DNA from: Lepas anatifera
Taxonomy: Eukaryota > Arthropoda > Thecostraca > Lepadidae
NCBI GenBank assembly: GCA_034440635.1
Contig: JAOTON010002102.1
Coordinates: forward strand, 186,001 to 250,000
Direction: 5' to 3'
Length of the DNA: 64,000 nucleotides
Of this stretch, positions 1 through 11,059 are shown one piece after another. The notes beneath the pieces were generated by a model, which did no database searches, was not told the DNA's origin, and saw only the letters and a list, made by a program, of their open reading frames with translations. Numbering within the stretch: position 1 is the first letter of the stretch; each line of letters begins with the position of its first letter. Both the position numbers and the translations under genes were made by a program.

Positions 1-2340
1 TAGGAATAGGCGCTCCAGGAAAGCAAAATGCGCCCCTTGGTTGAGAAAGGTGCCCTTGGATAGCAAAGGTATCCTTGGACAGCAAATGCAAATCTGGGAA
101 ACATAGGTGCCCTGGACAGAATAGGGGCCCCTTAGATAGAAATAGGCACTTCAGGAAAATAAATGCAACCCTTGGATAGAAAAAGTGCCCTTTGATAGCC
201 CAGGCGCCCACTGGATAAAACGCCGACGGATATCATATGCACTTTTAGATAGCAAAGGCGCCACTGGACAGCAAAGACAACCCTGGATAAAACAAGTGCT
301 TTGGACAGCAAAGGCGCCCCTGGATAGCAAAGGCGCCCCTAGGAAGGCACCCCTTCGAAAGCAAAGGCGCCTTTGGATAGCCTATGCGCTCCCTAGATAA
401 ACTAGGTGCCTGAGAAGGAAAATGAGCGCCCCATTGGAAAGTACAGGCTCCCCCTGTATAACATAGATGTCCCTTATCCATCTTCAGCTACCCTGGATTG
501 GAGCAGCGCCCCTCAAGAGCAAAGGTGCCGCTGGACAAAAAGGCGTCTCCGTATATCAAGGGCACTCCTAGATAATATATGCACTCCTTACATAGAAATA
601 GGCACTTCAGGGAAGTGCAAGGCGGCCTTTGGTTAGGACGGCGCCCTTGGACACCCTAGGCGCCCTCTGCATAAAGCGCCCTACAGATATCATATGCGCC
701 CTTGGATAGCAAAGGCGCCCCTGGACAGCAAAGTTAACCCTTCTTGAAATAGATGATCTGGACAGCATATGCGGCCATGGATAAACTAGGCGCCTGAGAA
801 AGACAACAAGCGCCTCACCTGAGAGTACAGGCGCCCCCAGGATATCATAGGTGTCCCTTTCCATCTTCAGCTGCCCTACTGTCTATGGTTTGGCACACCT
901 GTCTGACAGTCGCGCGCTCTGTTACAGGGCTCGAGCGCTCAATTTGAGCATGGACTGCCTTTAACCACATTTCATTAACCTATAACTGAAGGCTTAGTGC
1001 TCCATCGCTGCAACCGGGTGCCTTTTTCAGTATGTGCGCCCCGTTTCCGAGAACGCTGCCCTCACCAACCAGCAGTCTTCCCCGCTCAGCAGATGAGCGC
1101 CTCTTTCTGATAACTAGGCACTTTATTTCAGTGTTCGAGCGCCTTATTTCAGAATTCTTATTCTCCATCTATTTTGGGCTCCTCCTGGATTGCAGAGGCG
1201 CCCCCTCAAGTGCAAAGGCGCACCTGGATAGAAAAGTGCGCCCCATGTTTGGAAAGGCGCTCCAAGATAGCATATGTTCCCCTTAGATGGAAATAAGCAC
1301 TCCAGGAAAATAAAATGCTCCCTTTGGGTAGCAAAGGTGCCCCTTAACAGCGAAGGTAGCCCTAGATAACAAAGGTTCTCTGGACAGCATAGGTGCCCTT
1401 GGATAAACTGGTGCCCGGAAGAGAAAAATAGCGCCTCACCGGAGACAAAAATCACCCCAGGATAACGTAGGGCCATGTATTTCAATCATGTCTGTGATTG
1501 AAAAATACACCCAGACAGCATATGCGCCCCTGGATAGAAAGACACCCCTGGGCAGTAACGGCGCCCCTGGAAAGCAATAGTGCGCCCCTGTGGAGAAAAA
1601 ACCGCCCCCTGAATAACCTAGGCACCGCCCCCGAAATATCAGATGCCCGTGGATAGAACAGACTGCCTTGAATAAAACAGCGGCCCTGGATAGTAAAGGC
1701 GCCTTTTAATAGCATAGGCGTTCCTTAGCAACAATATGGGCGCTACATGAGCTCAATTTCACGTGCACCTAAGCCCAATAATAGATCAATCAATCGATGC
1801 CGAAGCACTCCTTAAAGCACAGGCGCCAAATTTCCTAAGAAGTAAAGGCGCCTCTGGGTAGCAAAGGCGACCCTCGACAGTGGTGTAGGTATTCCTGAAT
1901 AACAGCAGCGTCCCTTGATAAGAATAGCCCCAAGATGGCACAGGTACCCTGTTGATAAGAAAAGTGCCCCTGAATATCAGAGGCACCCTCTGAATGAGGT
2001 GCCCATGGAGAGCATAAGGGCGCCCTATGCATAGCAAATTGCCGCCCCCTGGATAGCCTAAGCGCCCCTTGCATAGGGTAGGCGCCACTGGGTAGTATAG
2101 GTTACCTTGAATAAAAATACGCCCCTCAATACCATGGTGAACCTGGATAAGAAAAAGCTCCCCTTGGGCACTGGGTATCAAAGGCACCCCCGGAACAGCA
2201 AAGATGCCCCTGGATAGCTAGGTTGCGTCCACTGGGGAACGAAGGCGCCCCTGGGTAGCAAAGGTGCCTCATCGAAGCAAAGGCCCCTCCCCCCAGAGAG
2301 CATAGGTGTCCCTGATGAGCACAGGTACTCCTGGACAGCC
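1..2340. repeat. GGCGCC-rich degenerate satellite with higher-order period
   Basis: The stretch is built from a degenerate ~20-bp unit, approximately CTGGATAGCAAAGGCGCCCC, that recurs with substitutions and small indels. Longer blocks also recur. The motif GATATCATATGC occurs at 228 and 686, ATAAACTAGG at 397 and 781, with a weaker third copy near 1405, and each is followed by similar sequence. This gives a super-period of roughly 390-460 bp. Between about 880 and 1180 the unit is more diverged but GCGCC spacing persists. The array begins before the window, so its true length is unknown. Open frames in it are by-products of the repeat, not genes. Confidence 0.8.
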
Positions 2341-2344
2341 CCTA

Positions 2345-3440
2345 AATGACGTTGCATAATGTTACGATTCCTATTATGACGTATGCTATTATATCAAAGT
2401 AAAGGTTATTCAGTGTTTAGATCAAGGTTACAGGTCAATTTTAAAGGTCACTGGCCTTGATGATCAAGGCTTGATCAAAGGTCATTGGTAAGCTTGGGCA
2501 CAGCGCTAGTTATGGCGTAAATTAGGCATAATATGTTGGGTTGTGCCGTAATAGGTCAATGACCTTGAAGGACCTTGACCCCAAAAATTGCAGACATTGT
2601 TTAGAGCCTTCCCTTTTGGCCTCAGCCCTGTTCTAGAGTATTCGAGCCCCGTTCCGGCCCGTTGGGGGGGGTGCTTGAACACCCCCTCGAGGTCTCCCAG
2701 TGGCACGAAAAAACGTCGGCGCGAAGCGACACAGTACTTGTCACACCTTATCATTGATCAATTCCGCAACTTTCCCTCAAAATTTAAGGTTGCGTCATCT
2801 CAGGTCAGGTCACCAGTGCAGGTCAAGTGACCTCACCCCAAAAATGTTTAAGTTGGCGTAAGTAAGAAAAGGGTGAATCTATCGAATTCAAACTTGTACC
2901 ATATAATGGGCCCAAAAAGTACTAATACATTTATTGCGGGATTTTTCCCATCGAAGGCCTAGAGACAGGTACGAATCATGACCTCTCTATTGAAAATGCA
3001 TGGGGTAAAACGGAAATTTGCCGAAAAATTGCTCTATGTCTGCCGACGCCGCTTGGAATACCTTCAGATTCCCCAAATCATGGTATCCTAGGCCTCTTTA
3101 TCGGTTTATGTTGCAGCTTTAGACATGTTACCTCTGAGAGTTCATCTGGGGCTTCCTAAGCAGGTTTTAAGACTTGGGTTAATTGCTTTGCAGGACATAT
3201 TGATAAAACCCGTATTTTGATACCATTTTTTATTGCTATTGTGAGTTGATTCATATGCATACTGACTATGCTAGGCTAAATGGTGACCTTGACCAAGCCT
3301 TAGGTCAGGTCATTTTTATGTTTTGACCTAGTATAGTCATATTATGCATTATTTGATGATTCGCCGTAACGAGAGGAAGCGAAGTGTGCCTAAAAATGAT
3401 TCTAGCTCAACTCTGGCAGATGCTAGAGTATATACACAGA
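2345..3440 (+). repeat. Dispersed AGGTCA-rich repeat, copy 1
   Basis: This stretch is dense in AGGTCA and TGACCT hexamers. It aligns by eye with 18130-19045 and, at its right end, with 23440-23725. Shared landmarks are a CCTCGAGGT- or CCCAGGTGT-flanked block, AAGCAGGTTTTA, a TGATACCATT stretch, CATATGCATA, and a terminal block around CATTATTTGATGATTCGCCG. The right-hand 170 bp is also related to the ends of the TTAA-bounded MITEs at 34436 and 48967. No coding potential is recognisable. It is probably an old non-autonomous transposon copy, but I could not fix its termini. Confidence 0.6.
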
Positions 3441-3454
3441 GACATGTTGTAAGC

Positions 3455-4250
3455 CTTGTCTCGGGGAGGGGCCCTAGCGCTGATCGCGGGAAAAATCCCC
3501 AATGGCCCCCAGGGGCCCTCCAGGGAGTCAGGAAATCTGGCGTGGGTGGAATCCGGTAGGAGGGATTTTGGGTCTCCAAAATCAGCTGAGGGGTCCGTGC
3601 CAGTTAAGGGGGCCCCAGATAAGGGCCCCCGACGAGCTCATTTGACCTCAGCGCCAACACAGGATTCTCAAGGCCAGCGTGGGGTGCCTACCTATTTAAA
3701 CGGTTTCTAAATAAGCTCAGGAACCCAAAACTAGCCCAGGGGTCCAATTTTCAACTCATGGGGCCCAGACACTCTGAGGGGAACCTGCAGAAGCTCAGAA
3801 GGCCCATAAAACTAATAGGGCCAGACTAGCTGGGTGCCTCGACGAACTAGTGCCCAGATACGCACAACGGGCACCAAACAAGCTGAAGGGATCTATATCA
3901 GTTAAACGAAAACAATACCAACCCAGGGGACCCTGACCAGCTAAAGGGACACTAATCCAGCTTGGGGCTCAGAGCTCAGAGCTCCAGCTTTTAGCTCAGA
4001 GGGCCCAGGACCGGTTGAGGGGCCCTATATCAATAAAACGGCCCAAAAAGCTTAATAGGCTTCAGCGGCGACATATAGGTTTCAAGTCCAGTGTGAGAGC
4101 CTGGTTAACTAAAGCGGTCCCAAATCAGCTGAGGGGACTCGATATAAACTCAGGGAAGTCACCGAAAACTCAGGGGCCCAGGCCCGCAGAGGTTCTGCGG
4201 CCTATGAGGCTCAGGTTAGCGTCAATCGGCTATTTCAGTATGGAGCCGTT
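3455..4250. repeat. Diverged GC-rich minisatellite
   Basis: GGGGCCC or AGGGGCCC motifs recur every ~25-30 bp, alternating with CAGCTGAGG, AACTCAGG or CCAGTTAA-like linkers. The units are much more degenerate than the arrays at 14720, 25690 and 52255 but have the same look, a GGGCCC core plus a short A/T-containing spacer. I see no protein-coding signal. Confidence 0.5.
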
Positions 4251-4865
4251 AGCCAGGACAACTGTGATCAGTGGAGGTGGTGGTTACGACATCTCAGTTT
4301 TTACCATGACCAAATATAACTGTATTATTTGCTCATCGTGCTTCAGTTAGTGTAAGTGGGTGCTTTCAGCATTTTCTACCACGGTACCAGTCGTTAGCTG
4401 GCCCGAAATATGCTTGATGGTAAACGTGAACATGTCCTCACTGAGAGGAAGCTTTCATGAAAATAAGCATTTACAAATCCTTTTTTAAACGCGTTCTTCA
4501 TCGACAGTGGCCGCCTTTTGGGTGTTTAAATTGGCCAGTGGCGGATCCAAGGGGGAGGGGAAAAAGGCATTCCCCAAACGAAAAGCTCGGGGCAAAACTG
4601 CGTTTTCGCCCCCAAAGCGATCGACCTCTTTTTCCCCTACTCCTTCTTAGTTTATAAGCAAGATTTTGGTGTTCCAACTCTCAACTTCAAACAGAACATA
4701 AGTTGATAAGATGTTCCCTGGCCTGTCCCCTCGAATCCGGAAATGTAAAAAACACTGAAGATTATATATTCAGGCACAGCCCTTCATCAGAATCATGGAG
4801 TAAATATCAATAATTCTCAGTTATAGTATAGCCAGACCTCCATAGTATAGCAAGTCATAGTATAG

Positions 4866-5031
4866 TGTGACAAATTTGTTACGACGGGGCTGAGGGGTCG
4901 CCGATGTTCTCCCACGTGGTCAGCAGATGTGCCTGGGAGGCTGGGAGGAAGGACCGGACTGAGGCTGGCTGTGGCAGTCAGAAATACAGAGGAGAGACGT
5001 GAACACGTAGTTTTTCGAGACACGTTATTAC
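4866..5031 (+). repeat. 5' LTR of the gypsy-type element
   Basis: It begins TGTGACAAATTTGTTACG and ends CACGTTATTAC. It matches the 3' LTR along its full length. The differences are short indels, at an extra G in a G run, a few bases in GGCTGGCTGTGGCAG, an extra GGA and one T. I did not recognise a clear primer-binding site in the bases that follow. Confidence 0.85.
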
Positions 5032-5047
5032 AAGCTATTCCGGCATT

Positions 5048-5980
5048 ATGACGGATTCAAAAAGTGTAGCAGGGAGATGGCCGGGTGAGAGACAGTTGTG
5101 AAAGAGGTGGAGAAGGTGATATTAGACTCGTACCAGAGTTTGATGGAGTGTCGTGTGACGTTATAGAGTGGCTACAGAAGTTTGAACTGGTGTGCAGACT
5201 AAGAGGGATTGTGGACCTGCACAACGTGCTGCCGCTTCGGCTCACCAGTGGTGCCTTCGCTGTATATGCCCAGCTGCAAGAAAAAGAAAAGCAGACTACA
5301 CAGCCATCAAGTCGCCTCTGATTTCCGCATTTGCGGCAGATGGATTTATCGCCTATGAGGAGTTCATTGCGCGGAAATTGAAGGTAGGAGAGTCGGTGGA
5401 CGTTTATCTGGCCGACTTGCGCCGCATGGCTGCGTTGATGGGTGGTCTGCCGGACAAAGCGTTGATGTATGCCTTTGTCGCTGGTTTGCCGGAGGCCACC
5501 AGACAGCTGATGCGTGCCGGCTCCCGCATGGAAACGATGACTCTCCATCAAGCCCTGGCTAGAGCTCGGGCTGTATTGGTGGAGGAGGCTCCAGCCATGG
5601 TGACAGCTGCCGCTGTCTCTTCAACAGAAGCGCAACCGACGTGCCATAACTGTGGACTGCCAAACCACATTGCACGGCATTGCAGAAGGGGAACAGCACG
5701 TGGACGTGGTGGATGGCAGGAGGTCGAGGAGGCGTCCGGTGTTTCCGGTGCTCCCGCGTCGGTCACATCGCAGCCTTCTGCACGGCACGGGAAACGACGC
5801 TGGAGAGGTGGATACAGCGCGTCTTTCCTCTCCAGAGGCGCAGCAATGAGCGCTCTTCCGACAACCAGTGTGAGCGTGGGGGCGTACAACGGAGTGCACT
5901 GGTGGATTCAGGGTGCAGCACTACCATTGCCACGAGTCTGTGTCTGATTGACACCGCGGAAGTGTCACGTGACAACAGTT
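5048..5980 (+). pseudogene. gag: gag remnant with two zinc knuckles
   Basis: A possible ATG at 5048 opens a short frame that is lost near 5080. The same protein continues in the frame of 5085-5321 and then of 5192-5947. The region around 5340-5580 is the helical capsid-like part. The first CX2CX4HX4C knuckle, starting CHNCG, is at 5642-5683. A second knuckle, starting CFRCS, is at 5740-5781 in another frame. Two knuckles in one Gag are usual for several invertebrate gypsy lineages. At least three frame changes are needed to read across, so the copy is broken or contains indel errors. Confidence 0.7.
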
Positions 5981-6070
5981 AATGGCGCCAGTATGGAGTG
6001 CATGGGCACAGCCACTGTAAATATTCGTCTCAGCTCCGGCTTTGAGGCGTCTGTACACGTGTTGTGGTAA
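5885..6070 (+). pseudogene. Aspartic protease remnant
   Basis: The sequence ALVDSGCSTT encoded near 5896-5925 carries the DSG active-site triplet of retroviral-type aspartic proteases. It is followed by a stretch with alternating hydrophobic residues, and the frame shifts near 5965. It lies immediately downstream of the second zinc knuckle, the expected place between gag and RT. The flap and the end of the domain are not clear. Confidence 0.6.
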
Positions 6071-6289
6071 AGAAAGGCCATTAAACTGCGACTTGATCCT
6101 GGTATGAATGCCATCACTGTGTTTCACGGTGTGACGGTGAATAGCCCCACCGATGTCCGTTTGGCGCAGATGCGTCCTGTGTTGTCGCGGTGGCGGGTGC
6201 TGACGAGGGAGGGGCGACGTGATAGATGAACAGGACTTTACGATAACATGGGACCGTTCGACGCGCAAGTGGACCGTGGACTGAAGTGG

Positions 6290-6910
6290 GGAAGAGGGGG
6301 CGAACCGAGTGTTTGACTAACTGCGTTACAGAATACGCTGTGAAACCCGAGGAGAGAGATCATACGAGACTGAATTAAGAGAATGGATCAAAGAAGGTTG
6401 GTTAATACCTTATAGTGCTGAGCTTCACGGTGCGGTGAAGGGTACTATTCCGCTTATGGCTATTAATCAGAAGAACAAAGGTGGCAAAGTCCGACCCGTG
6501 ATGGATTTCCAGAACTTAATGAAAATCTATCGCCTCTACGGCCGACGCTGACGTATGCCAGGACAAAATCCGTGAATGGAGACGACGGGGCCAGTGTACC
6601 CAGCTAATAGATTTGAAGCGAGCATACCTCCAAATCAATGTGGCGCCATCACTCTGAAGTATCAGACTGTAGTTTTTGGAGGAAAAGATACGTGCTCAAA
6701 GTGCTTGGATTTGGGCTTTCTATCGCACCGCTTGTGATGAAGAAAATTCTGGACTTTGTCCTGAGCCAGACGACAAGATTCACCGCGCGACCTCCGCATA
6801 TATCGATGACATATATTTGATGAGACTGAGGTATCGGCGTCAGACCTTGAACGACATCTGAGCGAGTACGGCCTGATGTGCAAGCCGCCGCAAAGGTAGC
6901 TGACGGTGCG
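6290..6910 (+). pseudogene. Reverse transcriptase remnant
   Basis: Around 6450-6530 the translation reads GGKVRPVMDFQNL, the typical gypsy RT motif. Near 6610 follows LKRAYLQI, and at 6660-6740 VFGGKRYVLKVLGFGL. The catalytic YIDD box is encoded at 6799-6810. These motifs are in the right order but in at least three frames, with a stop near 6606. Length and order match a palm-domain RT of the Ty3/gypsy type. It is a decayed copy, or an indel-damaged assembly of one. Confidence 0.75.
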
Positions 6911-7219
6911 CGAGTTCTGGGCATCCATGTTCAGAAGGAGCAAGGTCAGCTGAGATGGTGTCGCGACAATAAAGTGCCGGACGCGCCGCGGGTCCTCCAA
7001 GGCGAGCTTTGTTCTCAGTCTGTGGACATCTGACCAGTCATTTGCCTGTCTGTGCTGGCTGCAGTGGCTACCTCCTACCTGAAGCGAAGGGCTAACGCAA
7101 TTACAGACACATGGGATGAAGAAATCGCCGATGCAGATGTACACGCAATGCTTGAGCAGATACTTCAGCGTGTCAGGTCAGCTGATCCTGCCCACGGGCG
7201 ATGGGATGTTGAGGGCGAG

Positions 7220-7647
7220 ACGGCACTGTTTGGGTCGACGCCAGCTCAATTGCGATCGGTGCTGTTCTGGAAGTAGACGGACAAGCCATCGAGGACTGGT
7301 CAAAACTTCGCCAGAATGAGTGTTCACATATCAATCTGGCCGAGCTCGACGCCGCCTTACAAGGACTCAATCTAGCGGTGCAATGGAAGATGAAGGCCGT
7401 CACTCTGCTGACTGACTCTAAGTCAGTGTATCACTGGCTTACTGATGCGCTGTCTGGGAAATCTCGCCTTCGGACTAAAGCTGCTAGCGAGATGCTAATT
7501 CGTCGACGTCTGGAGACCATCATGGAGGTGGCAAGAGAGCATGGCATCAACTTGGACGTCGGGTTTGTGCGTTCTGAGATCAACAAAGCCGATGCACTGA
7601 CACGCGTGCCAGCGATGGATGACGAATCACAACCGAATGGAGGCTGA
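7220..7647 (+). pseudogene. RNase H domain of the gypsy-type pol
   Basis: The domain starts near 7238 with DASSIAIGAVL, carrying the first catalytic Asp. It continues after one frame change with NLAELDAALQGLNLAV (~7336), the catalytic Glu region, and LLTDSKSVYHWLTD (~7408), the next catalytic Asp. From 7378 to 7647 the frame is clean and ends in TRVPAMDDE before a stop. This is the best preserved part of the element and makes its retroelement nature certain. Confidence 0.8.
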
Positions 7648-7649
7648 AC

Positions 7650-8410
7650 CAATCTGTGCAGCAGCACCGAAGTCAGCTGCCTGAGGCAGAACTGCATCGC
7701 ATTCACCACGCAGTGGACATCCCGGAATTAACCGGACACTCTACTTCTGTCGACGCTCGCATCCATATGTGACTCGCCGGCAGGTGCGATGTGGTCAGAA
7801 ACTGCAATGTCTGCGATCGATTGATCCAGTGGCCGAACGTTGGGAGCACGGTGAACTGAGTGTGCCGCAGAACTAAAGGGTTGGTATCGATGTCTGTCAT
7901 GTCTCGAAACAACTCTATCTGACATCATCGATCATGGACCGTCACGGTTTGCATATGGCGCAAGCTACGACGGGAAGACGCAGTTCCATTGTCGATCAAC
8001 TGCAGCTCATCTTCTGCACGCGGGCCGCCTGAAGAGATTCTTATGGACAACGCCACTTACTTCAGGAGTGATGAGTTTGGCAGTTTGCAGACAAGTGGAG
8101 CATCCGCCGACGATACGAGGTGCGTTTTGTGCCGTGGGAATGGAATCACGAGCGATGCCATCGGACAGTGAAGGTGATTGCGGCGCGATCACGGTGCACA
8201 ATCACAGAAGCGGTGTACCGCTATAACGTGACACCAAGTGATGACGTCGACCCGGCAACGGCGCCGGCCACAGCGTCTACTCATACAGCTGGAGTCGTGA
8301 CGTTACCACTGCCGTGTGCCGGGATGGTGGCGAAGAGGATGCCCCAGCCCCAAGTTCGTCGGGACCAGTTTTTGTGGGGACCCGGGCCTAGATGTGACGT
8401 GGGACGGGCG
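7650..8410 (+). pseudogene. Integrase remnant
   Basis: Downstream of RNase H, the translation around 7700-7830 shows a broken HHCC zinc-binding region ending in CNVCDRLIQW. Near 8041 comes MDNATYF, which carries the second acidic residue of the DDE core. Around 8120-8170 FVPWEWNHE supplies a plausible last acidic residue. Several stops and frame changes lie between these pieces, notably at 7770-7960. The 3' portion (8170-8410) is proline- and threonine-rich, as in the C-terminal region of such polyproteins. Confidence 0.6.
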
Positions 8411-8775
8411 TAATTACCGCCATAAATTCCGCCCAGAATTGCGATGGACGGTATGCCGCGTCATGCGTGACCTCGTTTAGTTATGCCGGATGCAGAGACC
8501 ACTGACCCTGAAGTGAGTGATTCTCAGTGAATGATAATATCTGGAGGATGATGTAGTATTCCGAGTGCCGATTAATAATGATGGTGAATGTGACCCTAGC
8601 AACAATGTAGATGATGCTGTGAGTATGACGTCGATGTTTTTGTAGATGCTGAGGATAATAGCCAAGAAATACCGTTAAGGCGCAGTGCTCGGGACCGCCA
8701 GCCCAGAATACTGTTTCAGTATGGAGATTTGATGTAGAGTTAAGATAGTGATTGATCTGTTGATGATCGGGGGCG

Positions 8776-8931
8776 TGTGACAAATTTGTTACGACGGGGC
8801 TGAGGGTCGCCGATGTTCTCCCACGTGGTCAGCAGATGTGCCTGGGAGGCTGGGAGGAAGGACCGGACTGAGGCTGCTTCAGTCGAAATACAGAGAGACG
8901 TGAACACGTAGTTTTCGAGACACGTTATTAC
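8776..8931 (+). repeat. 3' LTR of the gypsy-type element
   Basis: This is the direct repeat of 4866-5031, 10 bp shorter through small deletions. It is followed by the TATAG target duplication at 8932-8936 and then the interrupted hAT-like MITE sequence. Confidence 0.85.
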
Positions 8932-9145
8932 TATAGGCAGCCTTGGATAGGAAGAAGTACCTATATCGAGCCCATATTTTTCATCCCGTGAAATTTTTTT
9001 GGCTTTTCGCCTCAAATACCCAAAATTCTACGGGCAAGTGATATTGGTAGCGCAGCTTTTTACTGCGTGACGTTTTTTTTTTTTGGTTTTCGACTTTGGT
9101 TTGTTCCTCCCAAACCGATCGGCTAGATCCGCCATTGAAATTGGC

Positions 9146-10894
9146 GCCCCTCAGGTTCGGCGCCCCTCAGGTTCGGCACCCTCCGAGCCTGGGCCCCCCC
9201 CTTAACGAAATCCTAGATCCGTCACTGCCGAAGATGGGTGGGCTATAGCCTACCACGCTAGAAACTCCACCGCCTCCAACACGGGTATAATCCGAGGGGC
9301 GGCCACCAGAATGGAGACGTACCTAAGTAGGAGAGTGCTCTGGGATGCTGTCCTAACACGTGTAATCTGGAGCAGAGTGCTCTTTGGAGGCTGCTATTTT
9401 CAACAGATATGGGGCCGAAAACACGGTGCACCAGGACCGTTAAAGACGTACGGCCAAACCTGAACACCAGTCCGGGTGCTCCAAGAAGAAGCTGCTATTC
9501 TGCCCTCTAATGCTGTTGGAGGTGAAGGATGAGGCTTTGGTGTACCTCCGAGATGCGGTTGGAGCACCCAGCTTATCGCGAGGCTGCTGGGCCTGTGAAA
9601 AGTGTGATCGAGACGAACGATGTGGCGGAACGAGGAGCCAAAATTGTCTCGGGGTACGTCGATGATGAAACCACAATTCCATATAAAACCCAGTCGGATA
9701 AGTCTGACTAAACTTTAAACTCTTTCCGGCAAATATACAATAATTTTGATTACATGTCTTCACAATTTGGAGAGCTTCCCACATTTAGGAATGGGAAAAC
9801 CCTGGATCCAGCTGGGTTCGATAAAAAACGCATTTTAGCCCTCCCTACCACACCATATCATCCGGTCATGATGTTCCTCCATCGAACAAACAGTGCAGAG
9901 TGCAATCCACGTGGGTACCCTTCACCTACCACGCACCTCAAAAAAGGACTCCCAACCACTCCCGATAATAGCGGCGGCTCCTTCATCCCTGATCAGGTGT
10001 GCAAATACGTTAAACGACTTCAAACTTCTGGCACAAATGCACTGGACTGCAATGACTGCCCGATTCAAGAGCTTTGGGCTCTCTTGCATTGCAGAATTAG
10101 AATGTGTCTCACGAGTCTCACTTAAAGCTGTAGCTATCAGTGAAACCGGACTTAGGATCCGGTCAGCTGTGGGTGGCTCCGGCTCCGTCTCCGCAGAGAC
10201 ATATTTACCGGGATATCTCTCCCCAGAGCTGGATCCGGCTCTGAGCGGCTCCGGGTCCGATTATGAGTAGCAGACATATACCCCGCATAAAGCATAATGT
10301 TAGCATGCTTAATGGAAGGTAGTCCATCACTCAGATCCGGTCCACAAACTAAGAATGTCTTGAAAATATTTGTGCTAACTCGATTTGGAAGCCAGCAATT
10401 CTCAGTTCCTTTTACTTTTGATATATTAGTACAAAAATGTATACAAATATGTAGACACAATGGTCTGTTGGGTTCGCTTTTGACACTAAGCTCAAATATC
10501 AAACAGTCAAAAGACTCCTGCACAGCAAAAAAGTGTCTTTGCAGGTATAATACAGCCGGGATCAGGAGCTATACAGACATATTCAGAATATGTGTTTTTA
10601 CGTAACATAACAGCTGCCTACCTATGACTGGTAACCTATCTTAGCCTGGTAAAAGACACTGAATGGATATTCAGTGAATGTTTATCTAGTCTACAGAGCT
10701 TTTCATTTGAACAGATCTTTTCATACATGTACTTACAGCAATCTTGAACCGGTACAAATAAATCATGGTGGGATGTCAAGCCAAGTGAATGTGTATATAA
10801 TGATAATAATTCTAGGCAACGTATTTGAGCTTCGATCCCGTTAAAAGTGATTTCGTCTGGCACGTGGCGTTGTCCGGAAAACGTTCACCCGTCA
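9146..10894. other. Intergenic stretch with a second hAT-like end and a possible coding scrap
   Basis: At 9145-9178 a 17-bp GCGCCCCTCAGGTTCG unit is directly repeated. At 9203-9217 another hAT-like right end, CTAGATCCGTCACTG, has no partner that I could find. The frame 9529-9711 (+) contains NDVAERGAKIVSGYVDD. I have a weak impression of a repetitive-element protein conserved in invertebrates, but it is too short to call. 10140-10260 is rich in GGATCCGG-like motifs. No gene is supported. Confidence 0.3.
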
Positions 10895-11059
10895 CAGTGG
10901 TGGATCCAAGAGGGGCTAGGGGCTCAAGCCACCCCCTCCCCAGATGTCTGAGCCCCTATAGATAACACATAGGCGAGGGGCTGCCCGAGGTACTGGCGGG
11001 TGAGGCTCGAGACCTCTAACCTACCCCCCCACCTAAATGAATTCCTTGATCCGCCACTG
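10895..11059. mobile_element. hAT-like MITE, 165 bp
   Basis: It starts CAGTGGTGGATCCAAG and ends GATCCGCCACTG, which are inverted termini of the CAGTGGCGGATCC family. The flanking octamers ACCCGTCA (10887-10894) and ATCCGGCA (11060-11067) agree at 6 of 8 positions, consistent with an aged 8-bp duplication. The interior is GC-rich with GGGGCTAGGGGCTC and related runs. Confidence 0.6.

Larger units (their letters stand above)
4866..8931 (+). mobile_element. Ty3/gypsy-type LTR retrotransposon
   Basis: Two direct repeats of ~160 bp bound the element (4866-5031 and 8776-8931). The flanking 5 bp, TATAG, occurs on both sides (4861-4865 and 8932-8936) as a target duplication. Inside, in order on the + strand, are remnants of gag with two zinc knuckles, an aspartic protease, reverse transcriptase with YIDD, RNase H, and integrase. 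The order RT, RNase H, integrase places it with Ty3/gypsy rather than Ty1/copia. The coding region is interrupted by many frameshifts and some stops, so it is not functional as read. Confidence 0.85.
4528..9145. mobile_element. hAT-like non-autonomous element split by an LTR retrotransposon
   Basis: The left end at 4536 starts CAGTGGCGGATCCAAGG. The right end at 9137 finishes CTAGATCCGCCATTG, the inverted counterpart. The 8 bp before the left end (4528-4535, AAATTGGC) are repeated exactly after the right end (9138-9145). An 8-bp duplication with CAG-type termini is the hallmark of the hAT superfamily. Apart from the 4.07-kb gypsy-type element inserted at 4866-8931, only ~540 bp belong to this element and they have no transposase, so it was a MITE. 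The gypsy element must have arrived after the MITE. Confidence 0.75.

Noticed and set aside
1..2340. Possible CRISPR-like array
   Set aside because: The ~20-bp unit is itself the repeat, with no regular unique spacers. The context is eukaryotic and no cas genes are present.
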